A stretch of 64,000 nucleotides of DNA from Aquila chrysaetos chrysaetos (Eukaryota > Chordata > Aves > Accipitriformes > Accipitridae). Positions within the stretch are counted from its first letter, which is position 1, and every line of letters starts with the position of its first letter. The position numbers and the translations under genes were made by a program. Under the pieces are notes generated by a model that worked only from the letters and a program-made list of their open reading frames with translations, was not told the DNA's origin and ran no database searches. The stretch lies in assembly GCF_900496995.4 (NCBI RefSeq), contig NC_044009.1:9146001-9210000 (forward strand), written 5' to 3'. This document shows positions 39,501 through 51,300 of the stretch, in pieces.

Positions 39501-42152
39501 GCTCTGTCTTCTGTGGTGGAGCAATGTCCCCCTCTATGCTGTGCAGCAGCTTGTACCAGCGTGGCTGCCAAGGATGTGGCCATGAGCTGTGCAGAACTGT
39601 CTGAGAGCAGTCAGGGAAGAGGTGGGCAGAGGAGAGGGGCACAGCCCAGACCTCTTCCAAGGGAAATAGTCCTTTTCTTTAGAGTCAAAGCTCCACCATT
39701 GAAGGGGTCATTCTGGACACGGGGGAACCAGCAGCACAGCAGCTGATGGAAGTGCACTCTCACTGGGTAATCCAAGAGCTCTAATGATCTGCCTTTGATC
39801 TCCTATTCAATGGGGATATTTATTACAGCTTTCATTTCAAGTCAGAACTGATGAATTTCAGTGGACCTGTTGAGTGGCTACAATCTGGAGGCATTTATCT
39901 TTCAGGAGGAAGAGACAGTCTCCTCTCTTTGTCTCTTTGAAATGATGGGGGGAGACATGGTACCCAGCGAGTGAGGGTCAGATGATACCTGCTGCATCGC
40001 AGCGAGGTCCGCCTTGCTCAGGGCAGGCTCCCTGCTCCAGCTGTGGCACAGCAGCTGCTTCAATGGCCTTTCTACTCTGGCACAAAGTTAATCTGCTTAA
40101 TACATGTTGCTCTCCCTCTTCCCTGCTTTCGCAGACAGCCCAGAGGGGCTGAGATCCAGCATCATGGGACGGGGCTCCCAGGGCTCTTTCCCTGGAGCCA
40201 AGTGCTGCTCTGGATCTGGAAGATGCCTGTTCTTCTCCAGCAGAAGGTGGTCTGGAAACCTTGTATCCAAAACCATCTCTTCTGGCTTGGGTTGTGCAAG
40301 GGACCTCTGTTGCATTTAAGCTATTTTCTGCAATTTCACCAGAATCAACGCATTTTGCTTCTGACTGCTCAAGGATGCTGGGGAGGAGCCTGTTTCAGAC
40401 TTTCCCATGCAGGTGCAGTTTAGCTGTCCCATCTAACAGTATTTTCACTTGATACCTCTCCACTGAAGCAGATCCCTTATACAAACACCGGGATGGCCTG
40501 TGCCATCCTGTGGCACATGGAAAAGCTGGGGATCTTTGCTAAATAATAACAATTTTATGATTGCTAAGAGCCACAGAAGAGCTCTTGGGCATTATTTGCA
40601 GCTCTTATCAGTTTGAAGGCTGCTCCTTGGCAGGGCCTGCTCTGAGCACCTCTTTGTGCTGTCGGTGCGGCTGCTCCCTGCCTGCACCCAGCCACAGCAA
40701 TGGCAGGAGTGTAATTTCTGTTACATATTGGCACTGGTTTGGGGTTTGGCTTGGACTGAGAGATGTTTTCCAACATTTAGCATATGCAGCTATTTCTCCC
40801 AGTCTCCAGAGCTGGTCCCATTGCTTTGGTTCACCCTCTACCCCATCTCGTCCCCATCTGCCCCACTGAGGAAGAGGCTTTCACTTGGTCAGAGACTGCA
40901 CCTTCCCAATGCTCTGTCTCAGTGCTGCAATGTTTGTCCTGGGAGCCCGGCACATGTGAAAACAGCATCCTTGCAAGCTCCCACCACTGTCCTGACTATA
41001 CCAGTCATCTTGGCCCTGCACCACTGTGCCAATGTGGTTCCATTGTGCAGCTCTGCATTGTGTCCCGGCAAGCTCTGCACTGGCAGTGGCATCTCCATGG
41101 GGCCATCATGCTCCCTCCCATCAGCAGACAACAAAGAGGCTCTGACGTGCTTCTGCTCTTGAGCAGGGCTGGGCTCTCCTGGGACAGGCTTGGCTGCCTT
41201 CCCTGGCTCATCTCTGCTTCATGAGCGGTTGTCTGAGTATGCTGCCAGCCCTGCAGACTCTGTGTCAAGCCCTTGGTCCTTTGCTCCAGCGGGACGTGTG
41301 GTGGTAACAGGAGATCTTTCCTCTCCCTTCTTCCCTGGTTCCTCTGAGGATCTTGCCCACAGAAGCCCCAGGGGCAGGGCAGCAGCAGGATTGCTGGGCT
41401 GCTTGGGCTCCCCCTTGGCCATGCGTGATCCCTCAGGGCCCTGTTGCTGGCCCTAGTCACACGCCCCAGGTAAGAGCCATGTCCCTGGACCAGCACAGCT
41501 CAGTGGCATGCAGGGGTTTTGGGTACCAAGCACTGGTGCAGCCAGGGGCAGGAGAGATGCGTGTGGTCCATGCAGACAAAAAACAAGTCCTGTGGAGAGG
41601 TGGCACCATCGCACAGGGCCTTTTGAGGAACGAAGGTGCAGCCAGAGTGCTGGAGTTACCTGGATCCATTGCTCAATGGGATGGACATGGGACCTTCGGG
41701 GAACAGTGCCTGGCCCAGCCGGCTACATCTCTGTAGCTTTGGTTTGTTATAAGGGGTTGGTTGGTTTGGGCTCCGCAGCAAGACAGGTTAAGCCAGTTTA
41801 AACCCAGGGTGCTGAGCTAAAACCTTTTCTTTCTCCTGACAAAGATGCCTGCTTCCTGGTGTTCATCTGCCTCCTGCTGACAGTGGGATTGCACACAACT
41901 TGCATGGATGGATGCTGATGGCATCATGCTGTGAGCCCTCTGCCGTGTGCTCAGGGCTGCTCTGCTGGCCCAGCACAGCTGCAGCTGTGGGTTATCCCAC
42001 TGTGCCGTGCAGTGTCCAGGAAGCACGTGGGGCCCCATGGGGCCTTGGGATCAGGCGGGCCCTGTGAAAGCCAACACTGTCCTCCAGCATATCCCCAAGC
42101 CACACATGTGGGTGTAATGCTGCATGCATGGGATGTGTGACCTGGTCCCTGT
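33581..42152. other. Intergenic, no gene recognised
   Basis: GC-rich unique sequence. AT-rich, homeobox-motif-dense islands at about 35105-35330, 36175-36325 and 39765-39905. A degenerate minisatellite-like stretch (GGACACCC/GACACCCC motifs) lies at about 37905-38085. T or A runs occur near 37010, 37273 and 38402. No exon recognised. Confidence 0.7.
37905..38085. repeat. Degenerate minisatellite-like stretch
   Basis: Recurrent imperfect units around GGACA(T/C)CC and ACCC(C)A with CTTGTGT inserts: AGGACATCCCATAC, AGGACACCCAACTG, GGGACACCCCCAAC, AAGACACCCCATAC. Irregular spacing, so a decayed tandem array is an inference. Confidence 0.45.
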
Positions 42153-42306
42153 GCCTCATCACCATCTATTTCCAGGCTGCCCTGCTGCAGCTGTGCAGCA
42201 CAGCTGCAATCTCTATGTGTGTGTGAGTGGCCTCGTCACCATCTATTTCCAGGCTGCCCTGCTGCAGCTGTGCAGCACAGCTGCAATCTCTATGTGTGGG
42301 TGGCAG
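42153..42306. repeat. 77-bp tandem duplication with paired E-boxes
   Basis: Two adjacent near-identical copies (42153-42229 and 42230-about 42306). They differ at one base near the start (CCTCATC/CCTCGTC) and in the last GT-rich bases. Each copy holds the perfect inverted repeat GCAGCTGTGC-A-GCACAGCTGC (42187-42207 and 42264-42284), so each has two CAGCTG E-boxes 13 bp apart. Confidence 0.92.
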
Positions 42307-45300
42307 TGGTGGCGGAAGAGCCACCTGTTATCAGTCTGTCCCCTAATCCATCCTGCAGATGAGTGGCCGCCTGCCTGCCTGGCAGATAGCGCTGGGAGGG
42401 CTGTTGCTCCCTGCCAGGGATTGCTAAAGAGCAGCCACCATATTGATTGGCCCTGTCACCACTTGAGGGATGTATTCTTGTGAACAGCCTCTGGCATTAG
42501 CAGTCTGCTCGCATGTTGGCTGCATCAAGGGCTACCAAGGTCTCCATCCCCGGCAGGTGCAGCAGGGACAGGGCTGGGGCTCGTGGCTGCACTCAGCAAC
42601 TCCTGCCCCAGAGAGCCAGACCACGAGGATGGCTGAGGTAACCCTCAGCAGTGCAGGAGGGGGAAGGAGAAGACCAAGATGTTGGTGTGTCCCAGGATTC
42701 AGGAGATGAGGAGATGCTTGGTGAGCACGTCTGGTGAGCTCACCGTGGGCACACGGTAGAGGTGCGGATCCTTCCAGCTCGTGCTTTCTGTCTGCTGGAT
42801 TTGGTAGGCTTCAGTGGGATCAAGGATGCAGGAGGATGACTGGGGCTGGACAGTGATTTTTTTTTTTTTTTTTTTTCCCCCACAGAAAATGCTGATTTAT
42901 TAATCTCAAAGCCATAAGTATGAAATGGCTGGCTTGACCAAAAATACTTCTTTGGAAAAAATAGGATTCAGGAGTCTCCAAATTTCTGAAGTGACCCCTT
43001 TGGATGCCATCAGATTGGAGAAACTCGGGATCTCTTCATTCAGAGCTGGTCTGTGCTTCGACAGGTAAATGGTGATTCCTCTTCTCCTGGTTGGAGATGC
43101 AAAACTCATTCACAGTCTTTCATGTGCTTGTGGGGACTGGGGCGTGTTTGCTGGGTCCATGCTGTTTGCAGATATTTCTGCTTCTGGAAGGAAAACAGTG
43201 ACCCAGTACATGCAAGAAGAGTTGTGATGTGCTGCACCAACTTATCTATATGACAACAGGTTCTGCACCAGCCTTTCCAAACTGCTCGCTCGTGTTAGTA
43301 GCTTGTTTATTTATCTCCTGAATAGGCAAATAAGATATATGTAGTTTTCTTTTTCATCTGCCCCCTCATTAACATAATGCTGAGCAGGAGAGCAGATCTG
43401 AGTGGTGCTGTCAGACTTCATTACAGGGATCCAGCCCAAAGAGACACGTAGCTCTGGGAGCTCGCTGCAAGGCCATCCGTCAAGCCAGACCCAACTGTCC
43501 CTATGCAGACAAAATGTCAGACCCCCAGCAGACAGACGTGAGCACGTGATTCCCTCTGCCCAGCACAGGCTGAGCTACTCTTGCCATTAATCCTTCCAGA
43601 GAATGTGGCTCCTTTCTTGGGCAGCATTAAAGAGAGCTTTGTTTTCTAGTTACATATCTGCATTCATGGTGCAGTCACCCAATTTCTGCCTCTCAAGCTG
43701 CCTCAGTGGTCCCTGAGTTATTCACCACCAGACACTAAGGCTGATGCTAAACCCAAATAGATGATAAAGCTTTTAATGAACACTATGAAACTATGTTTGC
43801 CTCTCTGATAAATCCTTTCTTTGAGCAAGATGTTGAAGAAATGGTCTCTACAGGTTGTGGTTTGAAGGTCCCCTTGGAGCAGCAGATGGTAAATCCTCAC
43901 CAGCCTGTAGAAATTTGGACTAGTTCTTCCTTCCCCGCAGGGCACAGACCAGACCCCCCCTGCAAACAGCTTATGACCTGGACTTCTCCCTCCATACCTA
44001 TCCTGCAAAACCAGCCTTTCTGCCCTGCCCGGGGGAACAGCCCACAGCAGAGGACATCAGTTGAGCTAGTTCTGGGAAAGACCTCCAGAAGGAAGGCTGT
44101 AACTATCAACATGCCAAATGAGAACACAAAAGAAGCAGTGGGCAGCAACCTGGCCCACGATCTGCAAGGGCTGAAGTAAGCAAGATCCTGAGGGGAGACA
44201 TCACCCTGTAATCACCGCTGCCTCCCAAAGGGTGTTAATGCCCATTTGTTATCACTAGTGCTGGAGATAGGATCATTGGCTGACGTCCCATGTCCCCTCT
44301 GTCATGAACAAGTGATCCTGGCCAGCCCACTTGGACACTCATGGCGGTGAGTGCACAAGGACATCTTGGAAATGGCATTAAGTAAAATCCCTTTCCCACT
44401 CATGCAGTCTCCCACTGAGGTTTTTACATCAATTTCCTGCATTTTGAGCTTATCAACGGGATCTTTTCTGGTAAAAACCAAGCATGTTTAAATGAAGAAG
44501 TCTCAAGTTCTCTTCCTGATGAGTGGGACATTGTGGCCATTGCACTGGTCCCTGGACTGACACCGTGTCCGTGCCTGGGACGTGCAGTCCCTGCTCCCTC
44601 CTCCAGCCCACTTCCTGACCCTGTGTGATCCCACAGGGAAATGATCCCATCTTTCTCATGAGCTTGCCGAATCACCGAGGAAATGTCCTGAAAAGGGACT
44701 CCCATGACACATGAGGCTCTCTGGGCTCAGTGAAAGGGGATATTTGCGGAGCTGACACCCCGGCCTGTAGGACTCTGTCCATTCTTGCAATCCCCACGTG
44801 CAAGGGCTGAGCTGGAAACCTCCGCAGCCTTGGGCTTGCAATCCTTAGATTGACTGCTCAGCATGTGGCTGCTTCTTAGGTCATTAAAGCAGAAAATGGT
44901 GACGTTTAAAGCCTTTCTCCCTAAGAGGAAGTGGCAGACGCAGTGAAAAGTTAATGACGGTGGCTGTGCCTTGCCGAGTCCGGGTTCTCCCCTTCCCTGC
45001 CACCCTCTTCACTCTCCAATTAACGCCCCGGCTGGATGGCTGGGCCAGGGCACGTTTGCCAAGACAGGAGGCGGTGGGGCAGGGATGGATCGGGAGAGGC
45101 ACCAGCTGCTCCTCTCATTGCACGGAGCAGATGAAAGGAGAAATCCTCCGTGTCTTTGATACAGGAACAGAGGCCCCTACACTGCCTCCTCCTCTTGTGT
45201 TGCAGCTGGTGTCTCAGGAGCCATTACATTACAATGGCAGTAATAAGGAGCACAGCAGCTATTGTTATTGATGCCTGGTGGGTTTTGGTGCTTGGGGTGA

Positions 45301-48300
45301 GCGATGGAGATGTCTGTCCCAGTTGGGGCAGGATGCTCCTGCCCTTGCCCCAGGTGCACACTCGCTGGGACTGCTGGTGCCTGTGGAGGGACGGTGAGCT
45401 GCCATGGGAAAAGCAAAGCAATGGGAGCCTGCAGCATCCCAGCCTTTGGCATCATCTCAGAAAAAGGGTGATCAACAGCCCAGAGCTGCAAGAAATTTGT
45501 TTCTGGCATGGCTTTCTGGCCATCCTACTGCTTTCCCATCCAGGCTGCTGGCAGCCAAAGCGACAGGGTTTCTGGGGGGATGCAAAGGGATGAGGTGAGA
45601 CACTGAAAACCACCATCAGAGGTTTGAACCTCCAGATCAGGCAGCACCTTGCCCAAGGTGACCAGGATGTGATACCACCAGTTGCAGACCAGCTGGCCAC
45701 CTGCTTGCCAAAAGCAACAGTGGTGGACATGCCCAGTGATCCCTGGGCACTGCTTCCTCTTCCAAGTCAGAGGCTGATGACCCTCGGCAAACTGCAGTTG
45801 CTGCTTCAAGCCCTCCTGCTCAGTGGATTTTGAGTTGCATGGCAGAAACACATGCTCATAACCCTGGCACTGGTGTCCCTGCTTGCTGCTTTTGCCTGGG
45901 AAATTGGGGTGGTGGGCTATACGTAGCACAGTCTGCACAACCCCCAGACAGTCCCCACCCCATCCAGATACTGTGGTGTTGGACCCGACCAAGGCCGAGA
46001 AATGCAGCTAAATGCCACGAACTAACCAAGATGGTTGTGAAAAAACTTCTCACTATGTACCCTGATGGTGTATTTTTTAGATTGGATCCGTGCCTCTTTG
46101 TGCCCCTTTGTCAGAAATCCAGGGCAAATCCACAGTAAGCAGCTAACAATTTGGAAGAGACATTCAGCCCTGGACTGTAGCGACCTTTCTAACAAAACCT
46201 GCAGCAAAAGCCTCTGCTCAGCAAGTGCCATGTGTGCTCGTCATGGCGGGAGCTCATCTCTCCGTCTGTGTTGGTGCAATTTGCATTAGCCCAGGAAAAT
46301 GTCACAGGTTACATGCTCTGGGGCAAGTTCTGCTCTGTCTTCTCCTGCAGTTCAGGGGGGAATTGGCCACACTTCCCACCTCTGACCCACTCCCAACCCC
46401 TCTCAGAGCCATGTGAAATCTGCAGCCGATAACTCTTGGCTTGAAGACATTATGTGTAAAGACGCAGGAGTGTAACTAGTGCCCTCAAAATCCCATCACA
46501 TCAGCTTGGTAATGAAAGAAACAGCTCTATCCAAAAGCAGCTGACATCTCAAGGTTTCAGGCTGACAGGGAAACCTCTGCTTAGAAATTCAGGGCAGGCA
46601 GAGGAAACTGGATGCCCTGGGCTAGCAGGCCTGGGGAAAGAGCCAACAGTGGCTGTCTGCATCTTGGGTAGACAGCAATGCTGTACTCAGCCCCTCAGAA
46701 GAGGGGAGGATGGTGTAGTGCAAAGCCTGGGAGAACAGAAGAGGGTTGGTACTCATCCTAAGGGCCATTATTTCTGGGCAAATGCCTGGGTTGGACTGAA
46801 CTGGAGCTGGATGTCAACCCAATTGTGTCCGTGTTGAGAAATATTCACTAATGGGAGATGCTACAACTGTTCTTGGGGCCACTGGCCACCATCCCACTGT
46901 AGCCAGCTGCTGGTTTCCAGTGTCTCGGTGTGATTCCCTTAGTTCCACCATGCTCTTTGGCTCATGAGGACCTTGGAGGCTGTGAATGCCTGCACTCATC
47001 TCCAACAGGCACTTTTGAGATGCAAGGCACGTGGGGTTCAGGTTAGGAGGAGCCACTACCAGAACTGACCTTCTTTTTCAGACCAGTGCCAAATGATTAG
47101 AGGTGGTCTGTCCTGGGCTCCCACTGGCTCTGCTGCAGCTTCCCAGGGATGGTCTGGGCGTCTCTATGATGCTTCCTTGGGGCTCAGCTACCTCTGGGGC
47201 AGCGGGATGCTGACTCTGGTCTGTCTGGAAGGTGCTGAAAGAAAGCACAGTGGGGAAAAAGGGCAGGGCACCGGACCTGCTTTCGTGGGACTGATCCTGG
47301 CTCTGTATCCCCCCAGAGGGCTGTGATGATCTGCATGTCCTGCACATCACATCAACTCTGGGAAGCACCGGTCCCTGGATTGGGACTGGAGATGGCCCCT
47401 CTCCCCTCGTCAACAAGCTGGCTCTGCTAATGAGGCAGCTCCTCATTTGCATGGTCTTGCGATGCTGCGGCCAGGAGGTTGGCTCCGAGGGCATGAACGC
47501 GGGGACAGCACTGACCTGTCTTTGCCGTCTTCTCTCTGAGTGCCAGCCCGTCCCCCTTAATAGGGAGCTTTGAAATGACTCGTTCATTTATCCTAATGCA
47601 ATAAGAGCCTGGTTTGAGTGCGGTCTTTGTGCAGGAGCAAACTGTCTCTGCTCCCTGGAAAGGCAGTATTATGCTGTCTCTCGCACTCCAATATGCTAAT
47701 ACACCAACTCCCTGCAATTTCATTTTCAACAGGGACTAATTTAAAAGAAATGACCAGCCTGCCAGTGGACTTCAAAGATATCTTTTGATGAGTTTTAGCA
47801 GCTTCAGCAAAACTCTAATTTGAATTTCAGTGGCTGCCGTGTGATTTTCTCGGTGACAGTTAAGAGAGATGATAGCGCCAGCTCCATCTGTCATTGGAGC
47901 CTCTTCTCTTCCCTCTTTTCACTGATTTGTTACAGAGGGGGGGAAAGGAGAGAGGAGAAAAGTTGAAAGAGAGGGTGGCTAAATTCTGGCGCCCTTGTGC
48001 AGAGGCGCACAAAGGGGAAATGTGGAGCTGGGAGGTGGGAGGAGGCGATGGGGGACTGCCGGGCAGCATCCCTGCCAGCACAGGCAGTGTGCTCGGCAGC
48101 TCCGGGGGTTTTGACAAAACGGTGTAATGGCTCAGGCAATCCGGGTTAAACTGATAATGGCACAGAAAATGCTTTCACAGGGAAATTAGCAAGCATTTTC
48201 TGTCCGAGTTGGCTGCCTAGGCCAGCAGCCCAGGGAAGATAAGCTCTTGCAGCAGGGGAAAATGGCAGGCAGGTTTTGGGCTCATCTGTCAACAACTGCC

Positions 48301-51300
48301 CCCCCTGCAATCCTGCACCCTGGGTGCTGCGATCCCCTTCATGGTTCAATGCATTTCAGTCGAGGTCACAGCAATAGATGGCAAGCTCCAGTGGCTGGAG
48401 TCTGCAAGTTGCAGCATGGCCAGAATTGGGGTAACATGTCACCCAGTCCCGGTATTGGTGAAAGACAGGGGACAGAGCACCAGCAGGCAGCAGGGCCAAT
48501 GCAGGGACTGTCTCCATCTCATACGTTGGTCCTCCACCCCACCACCACATGCACTGCTCTCTACAAAGGGGGGCGAGCCTCCTGGGTGGATGCAGCACAG
48601 CTCCTGCTCCCCCTCTCATGTCTGGAGCTGCCCCTGTTATGGTTGTCACCTGTGATTTCATGCTCCCTCTTACATCTTTAGTTTCCTTTGTCAGAGACAG
48701 CTTCATCGCTGGCTCCCCTGTGCCTTGGGGAGTCCTCTCATGCTGAGCTGGCAGCTTTGGGGGCAGAGGCGCTGCAGCCTTTTGTTCCCAGAGACCCAGA
48801 TTTACATCCTCAATCTGATGCCCATGGACAGAGCCATGGCCGGGCGCGTTTAAGCGCCAGTCCCAGCATCCGAGCTTGCCCTCCTCTCACAGGGAAGCCC
48901 TGGCCCCAATGGTGGGAGCCACTCGGGGTTGCTCTGGCTGGCCGGGGCATCCGGGCAGTGTGGGAGCGGCTGTCAATCCCACGGTAAGCCCCAGGCAAGC
49001 TGATCAGGACCTGTTCAGCTCATGTAAAATCTGGGATTAGAGCCTGGTTCGAGTGCCCCCTGTTCCTGATTACAGCTGCTCCCAGAGACCTAGGCCAGGA
49101 GTCATGCTGGCAAAGCCTTGTTTCATGCATGCTCTCTGGTACCCTCCATTACTAGTTTGTCCCGGGGAATGGGATGATCCCAGTTCAGGTTTCTCAGTGG
49201 TGAGCATCCCACTAGTGCTCCACCCCACACTGATGCCAGGCTGGGCCCCTGCCTTGGCAGAAGAGCCCGGAGAAGGAAAGTACGTGCCCCATGCGCTCAC
49301 ACACACCCCAGTAAAGTACTGCCCATACACCCTGGAGCTGTGCACTCCCGAATCTTTGGGAGCCCAGCACCGCAGGGGTCAGTGCCAGGAGGTGCTTGTG
49401 TGGGTCATGCCATGCTGCCAGAGTGGGCAGCAGGACCCTGAGAGCTGGAGGTGGTGTCTCTCTGTGGGACCTGGATGCAGAACATCCTGGGGACCATCCT
49501 TGCCTGGAATGGGCTGCATGGATTCCCTGCCAGCTTTGCAGGAGTCTTTGTACCATAGGAGAAGATGACACGGCAAGGAATTAGACAGGAGCAGCGAGAA
49601 AACCCTGAAAAAAAGACAAGGAGAGCAGGCAGGTGAGAGCATCCCGGAAGGCAGCTGTGAGGCAAAGGAAGGGTCGTACCCTGTGCCTGCTGAGCCCAGG
49701 AGCTGTAGAGGCCAAGGCTGCCAGTACCGACGGTAGAGGCAATGGCACTGGCCCATGTTTCCAAGCATGCTCCTTTTTTCAGGTTAGCAAAGCTGATCCT
49801 ACTACTACCAATGGCTAATGAATACAGCGCTCACCCATCCCACCCCTCAGGTGATACCCCAGGAGTATGCATGGGCTGGTAACCCACCTGCAAAGCATCC
49901 CTGCTGCTGCCATTGTCTCCTGCAGCAAAAAACCGGGGTCAGTTGCCGTCTAAGCCCGTTTGACAGTGCTGCTGAGGCTCCGCGGCGGAGACCTCAGCTC
50001 CCGGAGTCAGGCTGCTGCTCTGAGATCTGCCGTGAAATCGCTGCGACATTAGGCACTTCCTAATAAAGCTGTCACAGACACCCCCATTATCTCTCAGCTC
50101 AGCCCCCTGCCCTCTGTTTAACCAGATAATCTGCTTTTTAAAAATACATTTTCCTCTGGCTCAGTGGAAGCTCAGGTCTGTCCCAGTTCCTTGTCACCGT
50201 GGCGCGCTGAGGAATTATCAGCACGCAGGCCTTTTTTATTTTTCTTTGTCATTGTGTGATACTGAAAAGTCTATTTTGTGGCTAATTATGCTAGCATCTG
50301 CGTGCCTCCCTCAGAGTGCATTTGAGTTTGTCCCTACTGCAGTGGAACAGCCTGTGCAGGGAGGCATCGCTTTCCATTAGACATGCAGAGATCAGACCTG
50401 AAATTTGCCCCAGCCCTATGCACAATGCTGGTGTTCGGGGTCCTCATCCATCCTTTTGTCTTCAACCCTGGGAAATTCCCAATTCTCTACCACAGCCTGG
50501 GGGATGAGCGGGTTTCCTCTCCAGCAGCAAGGTCTGCCACCAGACGGTGGCTATGGGATGTGTCAGGATTTGCAAAGGTTCCTGGGATCAGTCTGCAAAT
50601 GTTGAACACGGGACCGTGGTCATCCCTTCCTTTCCTCCAGCCTAGGCATGTCCAGCTCTGCCCCCGCCAGGAGCCAGTGTCTGTGGGTCTGCGGGTAGAG
50701 CCAGCGTGGCCCCATGCTGCTCCCTTGTCCATAGCCCTGAGCGGAGTGGCCAAGTGGGGCAACACTACTGCAGATGTCACTGCCCCTTACACTCACCCCA
50801 AGGACCATGGTGTGAATCTGTTCACCTTCTCCATGGTGCCCAGCCCAGGTATTTGCCCATGAAGCTTGTAGGCTTAGGACTGGTGGACTCAAACAGTACA
50901 GCCATCATCTCGGTTGTTTCTGCCATTAGGATCGTGAATCACCTGTGAAGTGCCATAACAGTGCCCACTGTAAGGTCTGCCCTTCAGAAAGGCTCCCCAA
51001 GCCCAGCAAGCGTTTGGGCAGAGCAGCATGTCTGGCACTTTCTCTCTGCTTTGATCAGCTTGTGGTGGCCATTTCGTTACCTGACTTGGCTCTACAGGAC
51101 AGGGACAGGGTGGAAAAGGTTAATCCTGTGCTTTCATTCTTCAGTTTTGCTGAGAAGTAGGGAAGTGGCAGGGGGAGCCCGCCTGAGCCTTACCATTTCC
51201 AGGCTCTGCTGGTGGTGCTGGTCAGGCTTGGTGTGCCACCTGGTCATAATCTGGAGACCACACTCAATAATAATTTGGCCACGAACCAGAAGACGCCAAA

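Noticed and set aside
49040..49060. GGTTCGAGTGCC, resembling a tRNA T-arm
   Set aside because: No matching A box, anticodon arm or acceptor stem around it.
50383..50862. 159-residue ORF with a hydrophobic start (LCTMLVFGVLIHPFVF)
   Set aside because: Looks like a signal or membrane segment by chance; rest of ORF is low-information, with no promoter, splice or family support.
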